Shown: positions 40,778-53,920, counted from the first letter of the stretch. The stretch is 64,000 nucleotides of DNA from Larimichthys crocea (GCF_000972845.2 NC_040032.1:3305073-3369072), one strand, 5' to 3'. A program made the numbers and translations. Notes: generated from the letters alone by a model not told the origin.

Positions 40778-41149
40778 GTGAGTTTTCTTTATGTTTGTCT
40801 TGCCAACAGCACTTTCTTAAGTTTAGAAACTTTCTTTCAAACTAGTCTGCAAGTAGTTGGTCTCCAAGTAATTCCCAGTCTCTCTTACGACTGTTGATCC
40901 AGGCTTCCAGCTTAAGCTTTCCTGTTGTCATTGTTCACTTCTCTTGTCTCTTGTTGTTGTGGTTTGCGTGTGAGGGTATTTGTCTGGGCCGGTCACCCTC
41001 TGCCTCACCCTCCCCTCCCCTCCCCTTCCTCCCTCTCTCCTCTCTGTACATTTTGTCACTGCCTGTCCCCTCCATCACTTCCACTTGAGCGCTCCCCTGT
41101 TTGGGAGCCTCTCTCTCAGTTCGCAGAGGGAAGAGAGGAGGGCTCAAAA

Positions 41150-41187
<38 letters not shown>

Positions 41188-43279
41188 ACGCACATACACA
41201 CGCACATACACACACACATACACACACACACACACATACACACACACACACACAGACACACCACAGATCAGAAGGCCCTTCATAAACACATGGAATCCCC
41301 CTTAATACTGTAGTTTGAAAGGCTCTTGGGAGGTGGGTTTTGTGTGTATGCAAAACGACCACCAAGGATCATGTTTGACTCAGGTTTTTTCAGCTCAGCC
41401 GGCAAACTTGGCAATACTGTGAAAATGTTGCCCATTGAATTGATTATAAAGGAGTTTCACTTGTGATCATTTGCCGCAGGAGTCTTAGATTTGCTGTCGC
41501 TACTTTTGGCTGGTAAAAACCCCAAAACAAAAATCAGCTGTCTCATAAAGCGGCCAGCAGCTTTCTGTCGTATCAGAGTTGATTAACTGGTTGGCTTCTC
41601 TCTCTCTTGTTTTATTGGCAACATTGACCTTTGTGCATGCGTGACAGGTATGCAGCTTCAGCTTGATGACAAAGTGGTGGAAAGGCATGACCCTGTCATT
41701 AAAGTCCACACTTAAACCTAAACCTATCATTAACTTGCAAGGGCTGGTTTCTGAAGTAAAGATGATTTTTGGGATTGCTGTTGATGACCGTTTTCCCTGT
41801 GTTACAGGACTTTTATCCCTTTAAGGTATTAAATTCTGTGCATTTTTATATTTATTTTTTTATTTAAGTAAATTACAAACTTGTGGAAAATTAACCCACC
41901 ATAAACAGTCTGGTCAAGATTGAAGTTCATTTGAGTTTGGTGATGAAAAGACTATCCAAGTCAGCTTCTATAACACGAGTGATACAGCCGATTCAGTTAG
42001 AAAGACTCAAATATGATTAATTATGTGATATTTAAGCTTTTCTATGGGTTCATTTTGCCTTTATATTGAAAAAAATTGGTGATATATCAAAGGGCATATA
42101 ATCTGCAAAACCCTCCGTCTTCTATCACAACATAATAACCTGTAAAAGTTGCTTCAATGTCCCAAGAATAATGAAGGAAAAAAGGGTAGACAGGTTTTTA
42201 GTGATGTATAATGAGGTATTATGGATCTGTGACATGACTAATCCTCCCTGATTTCTGTTGCTCCATATGAAATTCCTGACATTTTTTTGTGCGTGCGCTG
42301 CGACGTGCACCACCAAACCTCAAGACCCTTAATTAGAGGCCTCGTTGATGCAGAGCGGCAGACAGGCACCTTCAACAGGTGGTCAACTGTACTGACCTAT
42401 AAAACCAAGCTGCAGTGAACTGTAAGAGTCGGGAAAACCCCGAAATGATCGTGTGTCTTATGAAAAAAAAAAAATACTGTCAGCATAGACTTATCATTAA
42501 AGACGAAGAGGAAAAAAAGTAACTGCTGTGTCAGGGAATTTAATTTGAATTCCTCACCTTACACTTCACTGCTGTCAAGTTACTATTTTGTCTAAACTAG
42601 TTAATCAATCGAGTATTAATTAGGACAATCAAAGCAGTTCTCAACTGGAGAAACCAAACATATTTTCAGTCAGTAGAGTATATGATTTGTCTTTACAAAT
42701 TCTAACAGATGGAGCGAGATTTCTCACGAAAGGAATTTGACCCAGAAATGCCAGGCTAAGATTTATCAGTAGTGATTTACTTCTTACTTACTTCTGGCAT
42801 CTTACTGGTATTGGAGTAGAAAGCACCCTGCAAAATGGAGATCTTACTTTTGCATGCGTGCACCGTAAATGTGTTTTTCTTTGATATGGGAGTGTGGGTT
42901 GCGGGTGCCAGCAGCCAAGGGGTTGTGCCAAGTTAAAATTCTGATACAAACATGTTTGGTTGAACTACAAAGCAGTAAGCTATTCAATGAGGCATTTGTG
43001 AAGACTACACAAAGTAATGTGATATACAGAGTATGTGTCAGTCACTCTCATTTGAACACACATTTCGTCTGACCGTTTCACTCTTGAGCAGTCATTTTCC
43101 ACTGATGTAGAGCCCCAGGCTGATAACTGGTCTGTGTTTATGTTTTCTCCCTTAGGAGCTACTGAGCAGACCTTTTCAAGTGGCTTTGTATAAACAAAAA
43201 GGAGGCAGGAAAATGACCTAATTAGCAACAAGCGTGACAGACAACCTGGTGTAAATGTGTTGGTGGTAATTCCCCCCAG
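40778..43279 (+). other. Probable shroom1 5' intron
   Basis: No coding sequence is seen. The interval contains a long (CA)n-based tract and ends in the pyrimidine-rich acceptor ATTCCCCCCAG at 43279. Confidence 0.5.
41152..41264. repeat. (CA)n compound microsatellite
   Basis: About 110 bp of CA units interrupted by TACA and CGCA variants. Confidence 0.95.
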
Positions 43280-46048
43280 TTTCGCCCACAAGGAAGACAC
43301 ATGCATCAGCGCACTGCCCTTCCCTTCCTGCCACTGGCCCCAGTCCTCCATGGATTCTTACAGCTTACACTTTGAGAGAATGAACAACGTGGACCTGCAT
43401 CCTCTGAGCCTGCCTGTCAGTCGGCTCTCCCCAGCCAAGTCCAACAGCAGCATCGCCGACCAACTTGCCCATCACCAACACGGCAAAGGAGACTCTGCCT
43501 ATAGCTCCTTTTCTGGCGGGTCAACTGCCCCAGACTACCCCTCTCCCTTTCTCACGGATGACCTACAGTCCAGTTCCCTCCACTATGCTGATCTCAAGTA
43601 TGTAAAGTCCATTTACCATCCGACCCAGGTTCTGCAGTCTGACTCAAAGACCATGGACCAGCTCTATCGCTCTGTGGAAGCGTTCTCCCAGCAGTACCGC
43701 AGCAATGACAACATCAATGCAAACCACCACAATGGCAATGAGAGTTTCCACACCAACAACAAAGCACTCTCTAAACAAGAGGTGGCTTCAGGGGCTCCGT
43801 CCCAAGGTGCTTACCCTCCAGTCCGTCCTCCTCCAGTTCCAGCACGCTTGGATAGTTTCATAGCTACGAAAAACTTGGAGAACACCAGGGTCCACCGCCA
43901 CAGTGCTGAGTTTCAACCCCAGCAGCCACAGCCTCAACAACAGCCCAGACCCCACAATCGACAGTCCCATGGTCTGAATGGCTCAAGGCCTGAGACTGCT
44001 AACCCAGGTACAGGAAGCCTCAATTCTGACCCAGTGTACTCAGTTTGGAGGGGCTCTCAACCGCAACAGCCACAGGCCCAGCAACCATCAAGCCACCGCC
44101 CCCACCTCCAGCCTCATGATCAGACCAGGGTGCCGTTGAACCCAGAATACCTTTTCATTACAGATAACAAAGCTGCCTCTGAGCAGCAGAAGTCAACAAA
44201 CATCCTAAGCCGATCACCTCCCCGAGGTACGAGCCAGTCTGAGCACCAGAAACGCAGACAGCTCTCAAGCAGCGATGCATGTAACGGAGACCATCACAAG
44301 TTCGGTGGTAGCAGTAGCCATTTTGAGAGTCAACGCAAAAGGTCACACTCGGCTCACGATTGGCTTGGTTCGGAGCCAGCCCGAGCCTCCAGCCCCTGGA
44401 ATTCAGGTCAGAGTTTTATCAACAGCAGCATCCAGCACAAGGGTCAGTTTTACTTCGTCACGGGAGTGTGTAAGCTGTCGGAATCTGGTACGAGGACACA
44501 CTCTGCATCTGTGTGTGGGTCGGAGACTGGGAGTGAGAGCTCCACTGTGTTGGAGACACACCAGCTCAGAGAGAAAGAAAGATGCCACAGCACAATGGAC
44601 AATATGTTTCGACCTCTCCAAGAGAGCTCTCGCTCTTCTAGTGGTGTGATTCCAGATGAGAGAGAGGTTTTCACTTCTGTGTCTCAGGGCAAGGACCTGT
44701 CCTTTAGGAACCAGGATCAGGAGAATCGCAGACTCTCCCTCATCTCGATGCAGTCCTCTCGAAGCTTTGAAACCTTAGAAGAAATCGACATGACGCAGAG
44801 TCGGGATATTGGCCGCCACACTGCGAACAACCCAATATTCTACTGTGGACCTGACAGAAACTGTTCACCACATGCATCCACACAAACGAAGGATGTCACT
44901 TCACTGATCAGCAACGAACCACCACACAAAAGAGAGGAGCAAGCAAAGAGAGGGAAACGGCAGCCCCTGGGAGATGTAGCCAGCGAGAGGATAAACAAAG
45001 AAACAACCCCGCTTCTGTACCACCTTACTGGAGCCAGCAGGGCAGCATTACAACCTAAAAAGAGTTCTGATTTCAGTATGAAAGGCAAAGAAGCAATCGT
45101 AAACAAAACGGGCCATGGAGATGTGGCTGTTAACGACAATGAGAGAGCTCCAAAAAGTGACACAAGCAAGAACGACAGAGGGGAACTTATCTCAGCCTGT
45201 AACACACTAGATGACTCATTTAAAAAGTACTACAAAGAAAAGCTGAAGGACGCCCAGTCTAAAGTCTTAAGGGAGACGTCATTTAAAAGGAGGGACCTGC
45301 AGCTGTCATGGCCACACCGCACCAGGCAAAAACCTGAGCTGAGACCTCCAGTGATCCACACTTTCTCCTTATCACAGGATTCTGAGACTTCCACAGACAC
45401 ACTCACTCCCTCTGTGATCTCTGAGGAGACAGAGAGGGGGAGCATAGAAGAGGTCAGTGAGAGTCAGAAGGAGATGGACAATGAGACTGAAAAGGAAAAC
45501 GGGAGACCGGAAAATGTGGCCCAACCTCAGGTAGCGCGCATTGGAGGCAGGAAGCGTTTGACTCAAGAGCAGAAGAAGATGTGCTACTCCGAACCGGAGA
45601 AACTCAACCAGCTCGGCGGTGGCCCCGTCCACTCTGCTTGCCGCTCTTTCGGCAACGAAGGTGACATCCTGTTTGCAGTTGAACGTGAGGTTGAAGAGCA
45701 TGCACAACAAGGAGAGCAGGGACTGGTTGCTGCGCGGAGAAAGATGTTCGAGACAAGAGGTCGAGCCCTTTCAGCCTCTAGCGCTTCAAAGACGAACTTA
45801 AAACATCTGCAACACAAGGCCCTGGTGGAGTACATGGAGCGGAAGACGGGCCAGAAAGTGGCTGAGCCACAGCAACCAGCGCCTCAGTTACCACCTCCGT
45901 CCAGACAGAGGCATTCTCTGGGGGAGAAACCATTCGACTGGGGTTCCAGACCTCTATCAGCAAATAATGAAGGCAAAAACACCAAGAAGAAACTCCACAG
46001 ACCGCACTCTGCAGGACGCATCCTTGATTCCTCCACCAGCTCCATCAG
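43280..46048 (+). other. shroom1: shroom1 giant first coding exon with ASD1-like region
   Basis: Acceptor TTCCCCCCAG ends at 43279; the donor is ATCAG before GTACAA at 46049. It encodes residues 1-899 plus two bases of codon 900. Order: [10 protein letters not shown] near residue 47; Pro/Gln-rich stretch ([12 protein letters not shown]) near 190-205; TPLLYHL near 553; [17 protein letters not shown] near 639; [15 protein letters not shown] near 742-756, the ASD1-type motif; a basic end with [12 protein letters not shown]. Most is predicted to be disordered. The open frame runs 16 codons past the donor and stops, so the longer unspliced ORF is not the real end. Confidence 0.88.
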
Positions 46049-49000
46049 GTACAAAAAAAAGCAGAGCCAGAGCGCAAGAATTTTGTTGTATAGATAAAAT
46101 CAAACATTTTAAATATTCTATGTAAATCTTCATAGGTATGCCCAGTTCTTCTCAGCTCAGTCTTGTTCAGGCCAATATGCTGGCCAGTCCAATAAACCCA
46201 GATGGAGGGAGAGTCAAGGTCCATCTCAGGGGAAGTGTGCCTCAGTGGAGAGTCTCCTGGATCAGCCAGAACCACCTAGTTTCTTCAGGAACCGATCGAC
46301 TTCCACACCACATGCGTTTGAGGTGAGTTCAACTGTGAAAACACATATCTGTGACAAGTAGTTAGCGCTAACGAGGTGAAAATGCATTGGTAGATACAGT
46401 AAATGACTTGCCACAATTGTGGAGTTTATTAATAAACCCACGTCTGGCTGCTTCACACTCATTTTATATACTATTGAATTCAAAAGACAACATTTAAGTG
46501 TACTATTTTTAAGTATACTGATCCAGACTGAATTCATGTGTTTTTTTCTGCAGGGTCTGCAGGCAGAAGACTATGAGATGGATCCATTACCAGTTAACAC
46601 TATGGAAACCTGGAGGTATGTACCAGCGCTGCAGATAAATTGGGACGTTTTCAGTGGTTTTAGGTCAGGAGAGTATTAGGTCAGTGATGTGTACACTGTG
46701 GCACAGACTATAAATCTCCACTTGATTCATTGTGGCACTGCAAAGTCAACACCCACCTGCTCCTGCAAACCAGCATTCCTTTTCAAAGATTTATGCAAGG
46801 ACTGTAAAAGAATAATAATAGACAGAACCATTTTCAAGGAGTCGGCCTGTTTCTCCAAACAGCACTGTGATTTGTAGGAATATCAAATTATTACTGCCAG
46901 TCCTAAAATAACATTTTCCAGAGCCCTTTTATGATGCATATGAAAATGTTCTTTTCATTTAAAGGACAATATTTTCTCTGTAGTGTGTATAAGTTTGTAT
47001 GACTGACAGTGTGTTACACGTTTAAACACTGCATGTCACTGTCAGTCCTCAGAAAAATGCCACTGAGGTCTCCATAGTAAAGCCAGCTCCTGAGGGCCAG
47101 CAGCGTGTCCGTGTGGTTGCACAAAGGGGGAAGTCCATGGAAGAGCTTGGGGCATCAAAGTTAACCCGACCATCAGCCATGAGTAAAAGTTCCGAGCAGC
47201 TGGATCAACTGTGGAGGTGTTCGAGTAGACCAGGAGGACCGGGTGGACTGGACAGAGACAAGAGGAGTGTTTCATACCTTGGTGACACCAGAGAAGCCCA
47301 GGGCCAGGAGAGAGGGAGGAAGAAACAATACGTAACAGACCAAGCGGCAAAAGAACCAGAGACTGTTGGTCTGAAGAGCACTCAGGGACAGACACAAAAC
47401 CAAACCCAGAGAAAGTCTTTGTTGAAGCAGAACTCAGAACCGGAGGAGGACGCTACAACAAGGAACTCTAGTAGATCCACCTCGCCAGCCCCCTCCTCTT
47501 CCCGGGCCAGGGTTCACTCTGGACCTCCGGGAAGTCACGGTCCTGTCACAGATGTATTCAGGTCCAGTAGACCGCCCAGTGAGACTTCATCTAACCCACC
47601 TTCCCCAAGAGGTCTTGAAACCAGTGAGAAGGAGATCAAATCCACCTCGTCCACCCCCACCCAGACAAAGCTTCTTTGTGAAAACAAGCCTAGCTCCAGG
47701 TGAGATTAGACTCTATAGCAATGCAGTATTTGTTTCCTCTGTGAACTGATTTGACTAATTGAACATGCCTCACCACTCCCTGCTATAATACATCATCCAA
47801 ACAAACTCCAACAGGTGTTTGGGATTCTGCAAATATGACTTTGGCCAGGTTTGATTCTTAACCACATTTTTTTGACTTCCAGCAGAGTCAGGACTTCTTC
47901 TTCTGGGACTGCATCAGAGAGAGAGCAGTCAGTGGATGAACCAGGCAGCAACGGCCAAACGCCTGATTCAAACCATGAAGTGTCTCTGAGCTGCGGCGTC
48001 ACCACAGATCCATCACTGTGGATTCTCCCTCCGGAAGAAGAGAGCAAAGAGGAAGTCCAGACCTCGCCGCTGAAGGACAACGTTTTTGATGACAGCCCAG
48101 CCCCTCCGACGCAGGCAAGCGAAACCTCTACATCTCCCTGCACCTCCGTCTCTGACGCAAACATCAGTCAGCAGGTGGAGGACGAGAAAAATCCAGAAAT
48201 GGGACAGGAGAAGACGGGAGAAAACCAGGAGATGCTGGAGAGGGGAACACCGGAGGGAGAAACAGAGAGCCTGGAGAAGCCCATGGAGCGACCCCAGTGG
48301 GAGGAACTTGTAGAAGCAGTGGTTAAGGCTGACCAATCGTTGGCCAGAGTGCTGTACCCGCTGGCGAATCGTAAGACGGCACTTATGCTGATGGAGCAGC
48401 TGCTGTCAGAGGACACGCTGCTGATGGAGGAGCACTACAAGAAGAAACAGGAGCAGAAAGGAGCTGTGGAAAGGTAAATGTTAATGTCCTGGAACATTAC
48501 ACTTAGAGGTTATGCTCTGGTAGTCATAAATACACTCCCACTAGTTTCCACTGGCCTAGAGTGGACACTGAGAGCATTTTACTGCGAGTTAGAAAGGACA
48601 GCACTCACCTGAGAAAACTTCTGAAATGATTTAAAGTGACAGAAAAGAAATTGGCAAAGTAATGGAAGATATCGAGACTTGCGTTGTAAATTTTCCAAAT
48701 CCTGACTCTCAGGACTAGTTATCTTCTAGATAAACACAGCTGTGTAGATGGAAAAATAATCCATCTCACTCACATCTTCAAAACTGTTTTGGAGCTGTGT
48801 TTTGAGTGCAGACGAGGCCAACTTCATTAGGATTCCGAGCTTAATGTTTCTCTAAGAAACTTGACGCTGGTTTTTAAGAACCGAGCTCCACCAGTGCTGT
48901 GTTACCGTTTGTTGCATCATGCCTGCTATCTGCTTACTGCTGTACCTGCACTCGGATTACTGCGAGTGTAAGCACATTTGAGATACACAGAGAGCGAGAA

Positions 49001-51571
49001 TCATCGGTTGCATCAACAGGTTGCAAGAAAGCTAGCTTGACCTGAACACCTTTTTTTTTTTCTAGCACTGAAACCGTCGAAGGGGCTGAACCGTCGGTTC
49101 CTGACAGCCTCAAACCTCAGTGTGCAGACTTGCAGAGCAAAGCTGACGTCACGGAGAAGAAGGTAATAATTAATTTATGCAAAGTAGTGGATGACGGAGA
49201 AGTGGATGTGATCTTTTTACAGTCAAAAGAGAAGAAAGGGCATTACGAAGACCCCGAAAGAAAACAAAATGGGACGGAGAGATGGCAGAAATGATGAGAA
49301 AGCAGAGGAAACTTCGCGGTCTCACTCCATTTTTCTTTTAAACAGTAACCCTGATGATTTCATATTGATATCATCCCGACTGTTTGGCCTCAGGTGGAGT
49401 CATTTCAGACTGATATAGTCACGTCTCTCTTATCACATGATGTACAGTCTACCTCTTATCAGTGTCTCCCACTTGCCTAATGCTTGGCTCAGCACATAGC
49501 CTCCCCCTCTCCCTGACTACCTACCATATTTACTTTTGATACAGTATACAGCCTTTATTCATGATTCTATGACAGCAAATGCAAAATAAATATTTCACCG
49601 TGTGTGTCTGCGTTATTGCCTAAAATCGCTAACGCATTACATTCTCTTGCTTGATCTAACAGCGTCTCTTAGTGTCTTATATCGAGTCGCGTCTGCGCTC
49701 ACTGGAAGAGATGCGGGGCCCCCTCCAGACGGAGATTCAGGAGAACGTGGCCCACGGGGAGACTCTAGAGGTGCTGGTGCGTGAGCACTGTCTTCCCGTG
49801 GAGCTAGAGAGGTACAACCTGTTCATAGGAGACCTGGAGAGGGTTGTAAACCTGCTGCTGTGCCTGTCTGCTCGCCTAGCCAGAGTACAGAACGCCCTGA
49901 GCACCGTGGACCAACACACGGATCCTGAGGAGAAGGTGAGGAACTGAGGCCTTCATGTTGTCCATAGAGAATATAAGGCACACAGAAGGGTTAAAGGTCA
50001 GCTGAATCAATATGTACTAATGTACTACAATGCACCGTCATGTGCTTCGTGTTTTAAAATCCCATTTACGCTCCTGCCTTTCCCCCCTGAAGATGTTTAC
50101 ACATACATACATGCATGTTAAAAGCACACCGCTGGCGGTGCTCCTTGGGGAAATGTGTGAAGTAAACTCAAAGATCTCATGATTCACTGCAGTTCATTTG
50201 GAGCTTGTGGCCAAAAAAGACGACCATGAGAAGTGTAAAAAGTGTGCGGCTGCTCCCATGCCCTCAGCTATACTCGTTCTGTTTACTTTAGAACAGCAAA
50301 CACGCCACTCGAAGCCAAAAGTTGAAGGGCGACTTTAACAGGAGTCAAGGTTTCTCACCACGTGGAATTCGAAAAATCTTGTTGGGGTTTATCTGTGTTT
50401 AATTGCCAATTCTTTTTAGCTTATCTGTGTTTGAGCCCGACGCTTTATCAGACATTTATCAGAGTATTCTTGATGTCGCGTTTGACATGGCTGCACCAGC
50501 TGGGTTGATATATTGAGACATAATTGCCTGAAAGTCATCATGCTGCATCTAAGGGTAGTTATATTACACTTTATTTCAAGTATAAATATATTAAGAGCAT
50601 GAATTTGGTCTCTTGTGATAGCTGGTGTCACAAGACCTGACTTAAGCTCTGTGCTTTGCTTTGTCTTCCCTCTGGATATCCTGTTTCATTATGCACCCCG
50701 GTATTTCCAGCATCAATTTATGTTTGCATGGATGCATTAGATTTCTAGATTTATCCTGAAAGGGCTCCTTGTTAGTTTGTCCATCAGGCATAAGCCCAGC
50801 TGATCGTGCCACACACTGAGGGCTTGTTAGAGGCTCATTTGTTTTCTTGCTGTTATCAGCAACACTGGTATTTACACTGACTCACCGAAACTCCAGCTCG
50901 GTTTCGGTGACATTTGTATTTACCCTGCCCTCTGTTGACATAAGGAAATACTGCACCTCCTGTCCTGTGGCTGTTTGAAACATGATCGTGCAACTTTCAC
51001 AGCTCCCTGTTACACCGACCAACATATTAGCTTTCAATTAAAACAAAAAATATAAACCAAAATGTGGCACTTAAAGCTTTATGCTTTCTAACAGCAGTCA
51101 TCTCAAATTCTGTATTTGCCTGATTCTGGTTACAGCAGGTTCTTCATTTCGTATTATCAGCATGGGTCCAATGCTCTGCGAGGCGTGAATTCAAAACCAG
51201 AATAAGGTTAAAATTACAATAACTGACCCAACATATTTCTTTGTCCTCACCAACATCAACCTTTTGACTATATCAGGTGTAATTTATCTTTTTAATTCCC
51301 CTGTCTCTGCTCTCAGCAATCTCTGGACAGTCGCCACCGTCTGCTCTGCAAACAGAGGGAGGACGCCAAAGATCTGAAGGATAACCTGGACCGGAGAGAG
51401 AACCTGGTTTCCACCTTTCTTTCGCGTCAGCTGTCCGCCGAGCAGCTGCAGGACTACCGGCGCTTCGTCCAGACGAAGGCGTCGCTGCTCATCCGGCAGA
51501 AGGACCTTGAAGAGAAGCAGAGACTGGGAGAGGAGCAGCTGGAGGCCCTCTCCAGCAGCCTGAATCTGTGA
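43350..51571 (+). CDS. shroom1: Shroom family member 1, actin- and Rho-kinase-binding cytoskeletal protein; 8 coding exons
   Basis: Shroom proteins bind F-actin (ASD1) and recruit Rho kinase (ASD2), driving apical actomyosin organisation. Exons: 43350-46048, 46136-46322, 46554-46615, 47046-47699, 47883-48473, 49066-49162, 49663-49935, 51317-51571; all GT/AG, phases consistent, 4818 nt (1605 aa plus TGA). Human SHROOM1 is about 850 aa, so this is nearly twice as long, mainly in the first exon. There is no PDZ domain, as in SHROOM1. Blocks shared with human SHROOM1 (from memory) include [20 protein letters not shown] and C(Y/F)SEPxKL, plus the whole C-terminal ASD2, which excludes shroom2-4. 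Start [13 protein letters not shown] at 43350 lies 70 nt inside the exon; an in-frame upstream ATG at 43257 precedes the acceptor and would be intronic. Position after aff4 matches the mammalian AFF4-SHROOM1 neighbourhood. Confidence 0.92.
46136..47699 (+). other. shroom1: shroom1 exons 46136-46322, 46554-46615 and 47046-47699: middle region
   Basis: Three exons encode residues 900-1200. They include [37 protein letters not shown] and [11 protein letters not shown], followed by Ser/Pro-rich sequence. Short Ser-rich motifs of the SVESLL and SMEELG kind recur between the two ASD regions of Shroom proteins. Junction phases are 2, 0 and 2. Confidence 0.85.
47883..48473 (+). other. shroom1: shroom1 exon with tandem NAGNAG acceptor and start of ASD2
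   Basis: The acceptor reads TTCCAGCAG, so splicing can occur after 47882 or 47885; both keep frame and differ by one residue. The exon encodes about residues 1201-1397. After an acidic disordered part, [20 protein letters not shown] and the following helix [17 protein letters not shown] mark the N-terminal edge of ASD2, as at the equivalent place in human SHROOM1. Confidence 0.87.
49066..51571 (+). other. shroom1: shroom1 last three exons: ASD2 (Rho-kinase-binding coiled coil)
   Basis: Exons 49066-49162, 49663-49935 and 51317-51571 encode about residues 1398-1605. The sequence has heptad-like leucines ([64 protein letters not shown]-like [16 protein letters not shown]) typical of ASD2, the dimeric coiled coil that binds Rho kinase. 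The last residues are SSSLNL before TGA at 51569-51571. A short linker exon (49066-49162) interrupts the domain. Confidence 0.93.
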
Positions 51572-52065
51572 AGCCTTCAAAGAAGATGTTCAAAAAGACA
51601 CATGGAGAGATTTGGCTGTACTTTTCTGGCTCGGTTTGCCCCTTAGACACAAAAGGAGTGGATTATAAGTGGTTCAGCTGATATCTCCAACCCCTTTGCA
51701 CACTGTTATGGCTGTTTGTTCTGTCTTTTTAAAGAGTTGACAGGGCCTTTGGGAATCCCATCATGCCATCTGCTCTCCTCCCATAACTATAGGGCGTACA
51801 TGAGATGACAAATTGAGACTTTCTGTCATCTACAGAGGGTGCCCAGAACACTCTCCCACCCAATCTGCGCCCATTGTCGGCCTGCACAATCTGCAGCGTG
51901 CATCTGAAGACGTTTCCCAACATGTTGTACATGTTTCCGTTGACTCTGAACAGACGTCTTGAACTGTTTTTGTGTGCCTTGATTATTAATATTGCTGTGG
52001 AACGTTTCGTGTTGTTTTCTCTTAGAGCTGCTGGGTGGAAATTTTACCTGTTAGCAATTCAGCCT

Positions 52066-53183
52066 TCACATGTTCACACTGTCCTTCACTTTTCATCATG
52101 ATGGTAGTGCTTACAGTCCTGTATCTGCACATGTGGAAACCTATTATAAGCTTTAAGGTTGTATTTTGACCAGTCAGAAGGCTTCAGTGAAAGAGAGTAG
52201 CGTGAGAGGGGGCGATCTGCTGCATCATGTCAGTAAAATGTACAATAGTTGTAATAGATTTAATCTTTTTAAATGTTCTTTTTTTTTGTATGTGTTTCAA
52301 ATTAAGGCACTAAAAACCAAAAAGGGTGAATGAAAAAAAAGCACTTTGAAATGATACATAAATGCACATTTCTTCAAATCAGATTTGTTTTCAGATCTCA
52401 AGTTGAAAGCCTTACTCCATCCGTTTAAACAAGATTTCTCTTTTACTTCTTTTGTTTGTTCTGTCATTCATTTTAAAAAAGAATGACGAGTTAATGTTTT
52501 TTTTTTTTCAAAAGGTGCATGAGGACACCCAGCAACATTACATATTGTGTACTTTTCCAGCTAATTTCATACTTAAAGGTCCAGTGTGTGAGATTTAGCG
52601 GCATCTAGTGGTTAGGTGGCAGATTGCAACCAACAAAATACCCCTCACCTCACCGTCCAATTCAAGGTGTGAATGCAAAACTATGGTAGTCGTGAAACTG
52701 GCAAAAAAAGACCCTATTTGGAGACAGTATTTTGATTTGTCCATTCTAGGCTTTTGTAGAAACATGGCGGACTCCGTGGAAGAGGACCCCCTTCCTCTGT
52801 AGATTTAAAATACTCATTCTAGGGTAAAGAAAGCATAACAGAAACACAGTTATACATATTATAGTGTTTTGATAGATGTCCCTAAATCTTACACACTGGA
52901 CCTTTTTATTGTTGTTAAATGTTGATGATTTCATAGTGGAACAGCTCCTCATATGGAGGTGCTAAACCTCTTCTAAGATAACTAAGCAGTTATGTCCCTT
53001 AGTATTTTCTCCCAATGTCCCCTTGTCACAGAAGTGACACGAGATACTTGAAATACTTTTTTTTGTTTTAAAGAGTAAAGTCCACAACCTTCACTTCAGG
53101 TGTCTTAAACTCATTTTCTATTCTCTACCTCCTCAGTGTAGCCACTTTTGGACACATGTAGCAAGTTTATTTAAATTTATACG
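52066..53183. repeat. Duplicated block A, first copy, ending at an assembly gap
   Basis: This 1118-nt block recurs at 55171-56251 in the same orientation with about one base difference per 50-100 nt by eye. One indel of about 38 nt (CACAGAAGTGACACG and following, near 53028) is absent from the second copy. The last matching base lies directly before the N run. Confidence 0.9.
52575..52905. mobile_element. GGTCCAGTG-family MITE
   Basis: AAAGGTCCAGTGTGTGAGAT at the left and ATCTTACACACTGGACCTTT at the right form an inverted repeat of about 23 bp. The element is about 330 bp with no ORF for a transposase. Related copies occur at 33110, 38169 and 55679. The TIR is clear; the superfamily cannot be fixed because the target duplication is ambiguous (TA/TT). 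Confidence 0.8.
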
Positions 53184-53193
53184 NNNNNNNNNN
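53184..53193. other. Assembly gap (10 N)
   Basis: Ten N characters, a placeholder of unknown true length. Confidence 1.
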
Positions 53194-53214
53194 ATCGCTA
53201 TGTAGCTTACTTTT

Positions 53215-53420
53215 AGGAATATTTTGACCCTAGAAATTCCACTTATTCACCTTCTTAGAGAGAGTTTGATTAAAATATCACAGCACTAGATCATGTCTGT
53301 GCATGAATACAACGCTGGAGCCAAATTAACTAAGTTTAGCTTAGCATAAAGACTGGAAACAGGGGTACACAGCTAGGCTGGGTCTCTCCAAATATCAAAA
53401 GTAAACCTACCAGCAAAAAC
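53215..53420. repeat. Dispersed fish repeat with TTTAGCTTAGCATAAAGACTGGAAACAGGGG
   Basis: The block AGTTTAGCTTAGCATAAAGA and its flank recur in looser form at 59470, 60315 and 62275 and are typical of an abundant percomorph dispersed repeat. I cannot assign a transposon class. Confidence 0.55.
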
Positions 53421-53920
53421 TCCTAGTTATCTTGTTTATTAAATCCACACAAACAGAAATGTAAAAGTAAAAGAGATATGTGTCTGTTTGTGAGCTCTAG
53501 TGGTGTTGGTAATCATATTAGTACCCTTGCTAGCTGATTCCTCCCCTTATTGACATCCACTGGGAGTGGTACTGGTCTTCTTATCTAAAGTGAATAAGCT
53601 TGTTTCCCAAAATGCTGAATTATTGTTGTTGTTAAATAATAATATGTACTTAAATGTCAACAAATGTGTAATCCCACCATATATGTATGGTGGTTAGTTT
53701 CACCATAATATGCTGGGCAGCAATGTCGTCCTTACCAGTACACCTGATGTGATAAAGAACCATTTCAGACATTCACAAAGACTTTCCCATCATGCCTAAA
53801 ACGCTCACCAAGAAACTTAGACATTTACAATTCTTTTAATTTTCACTTCATTGCATAATAAATGGTAAATGACCTTGGTTTATCAGTGCAGTTAAATGGT
53901 CTGGTATATCTACCAGCCAT

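Noticed and set aside
40935..41365. Several overlapping ORFs of His-Thr or Val-Cys repeats
   Set aside because: They are translations of the (CA)n microsatellite.
43257..43349. Upstream in-frame ATG extending shroom1 by 31 residues
   Set aside because: It lies 5' of the splice acceptor at 43279, so it is intronic; the extension has no Shroom similarity.
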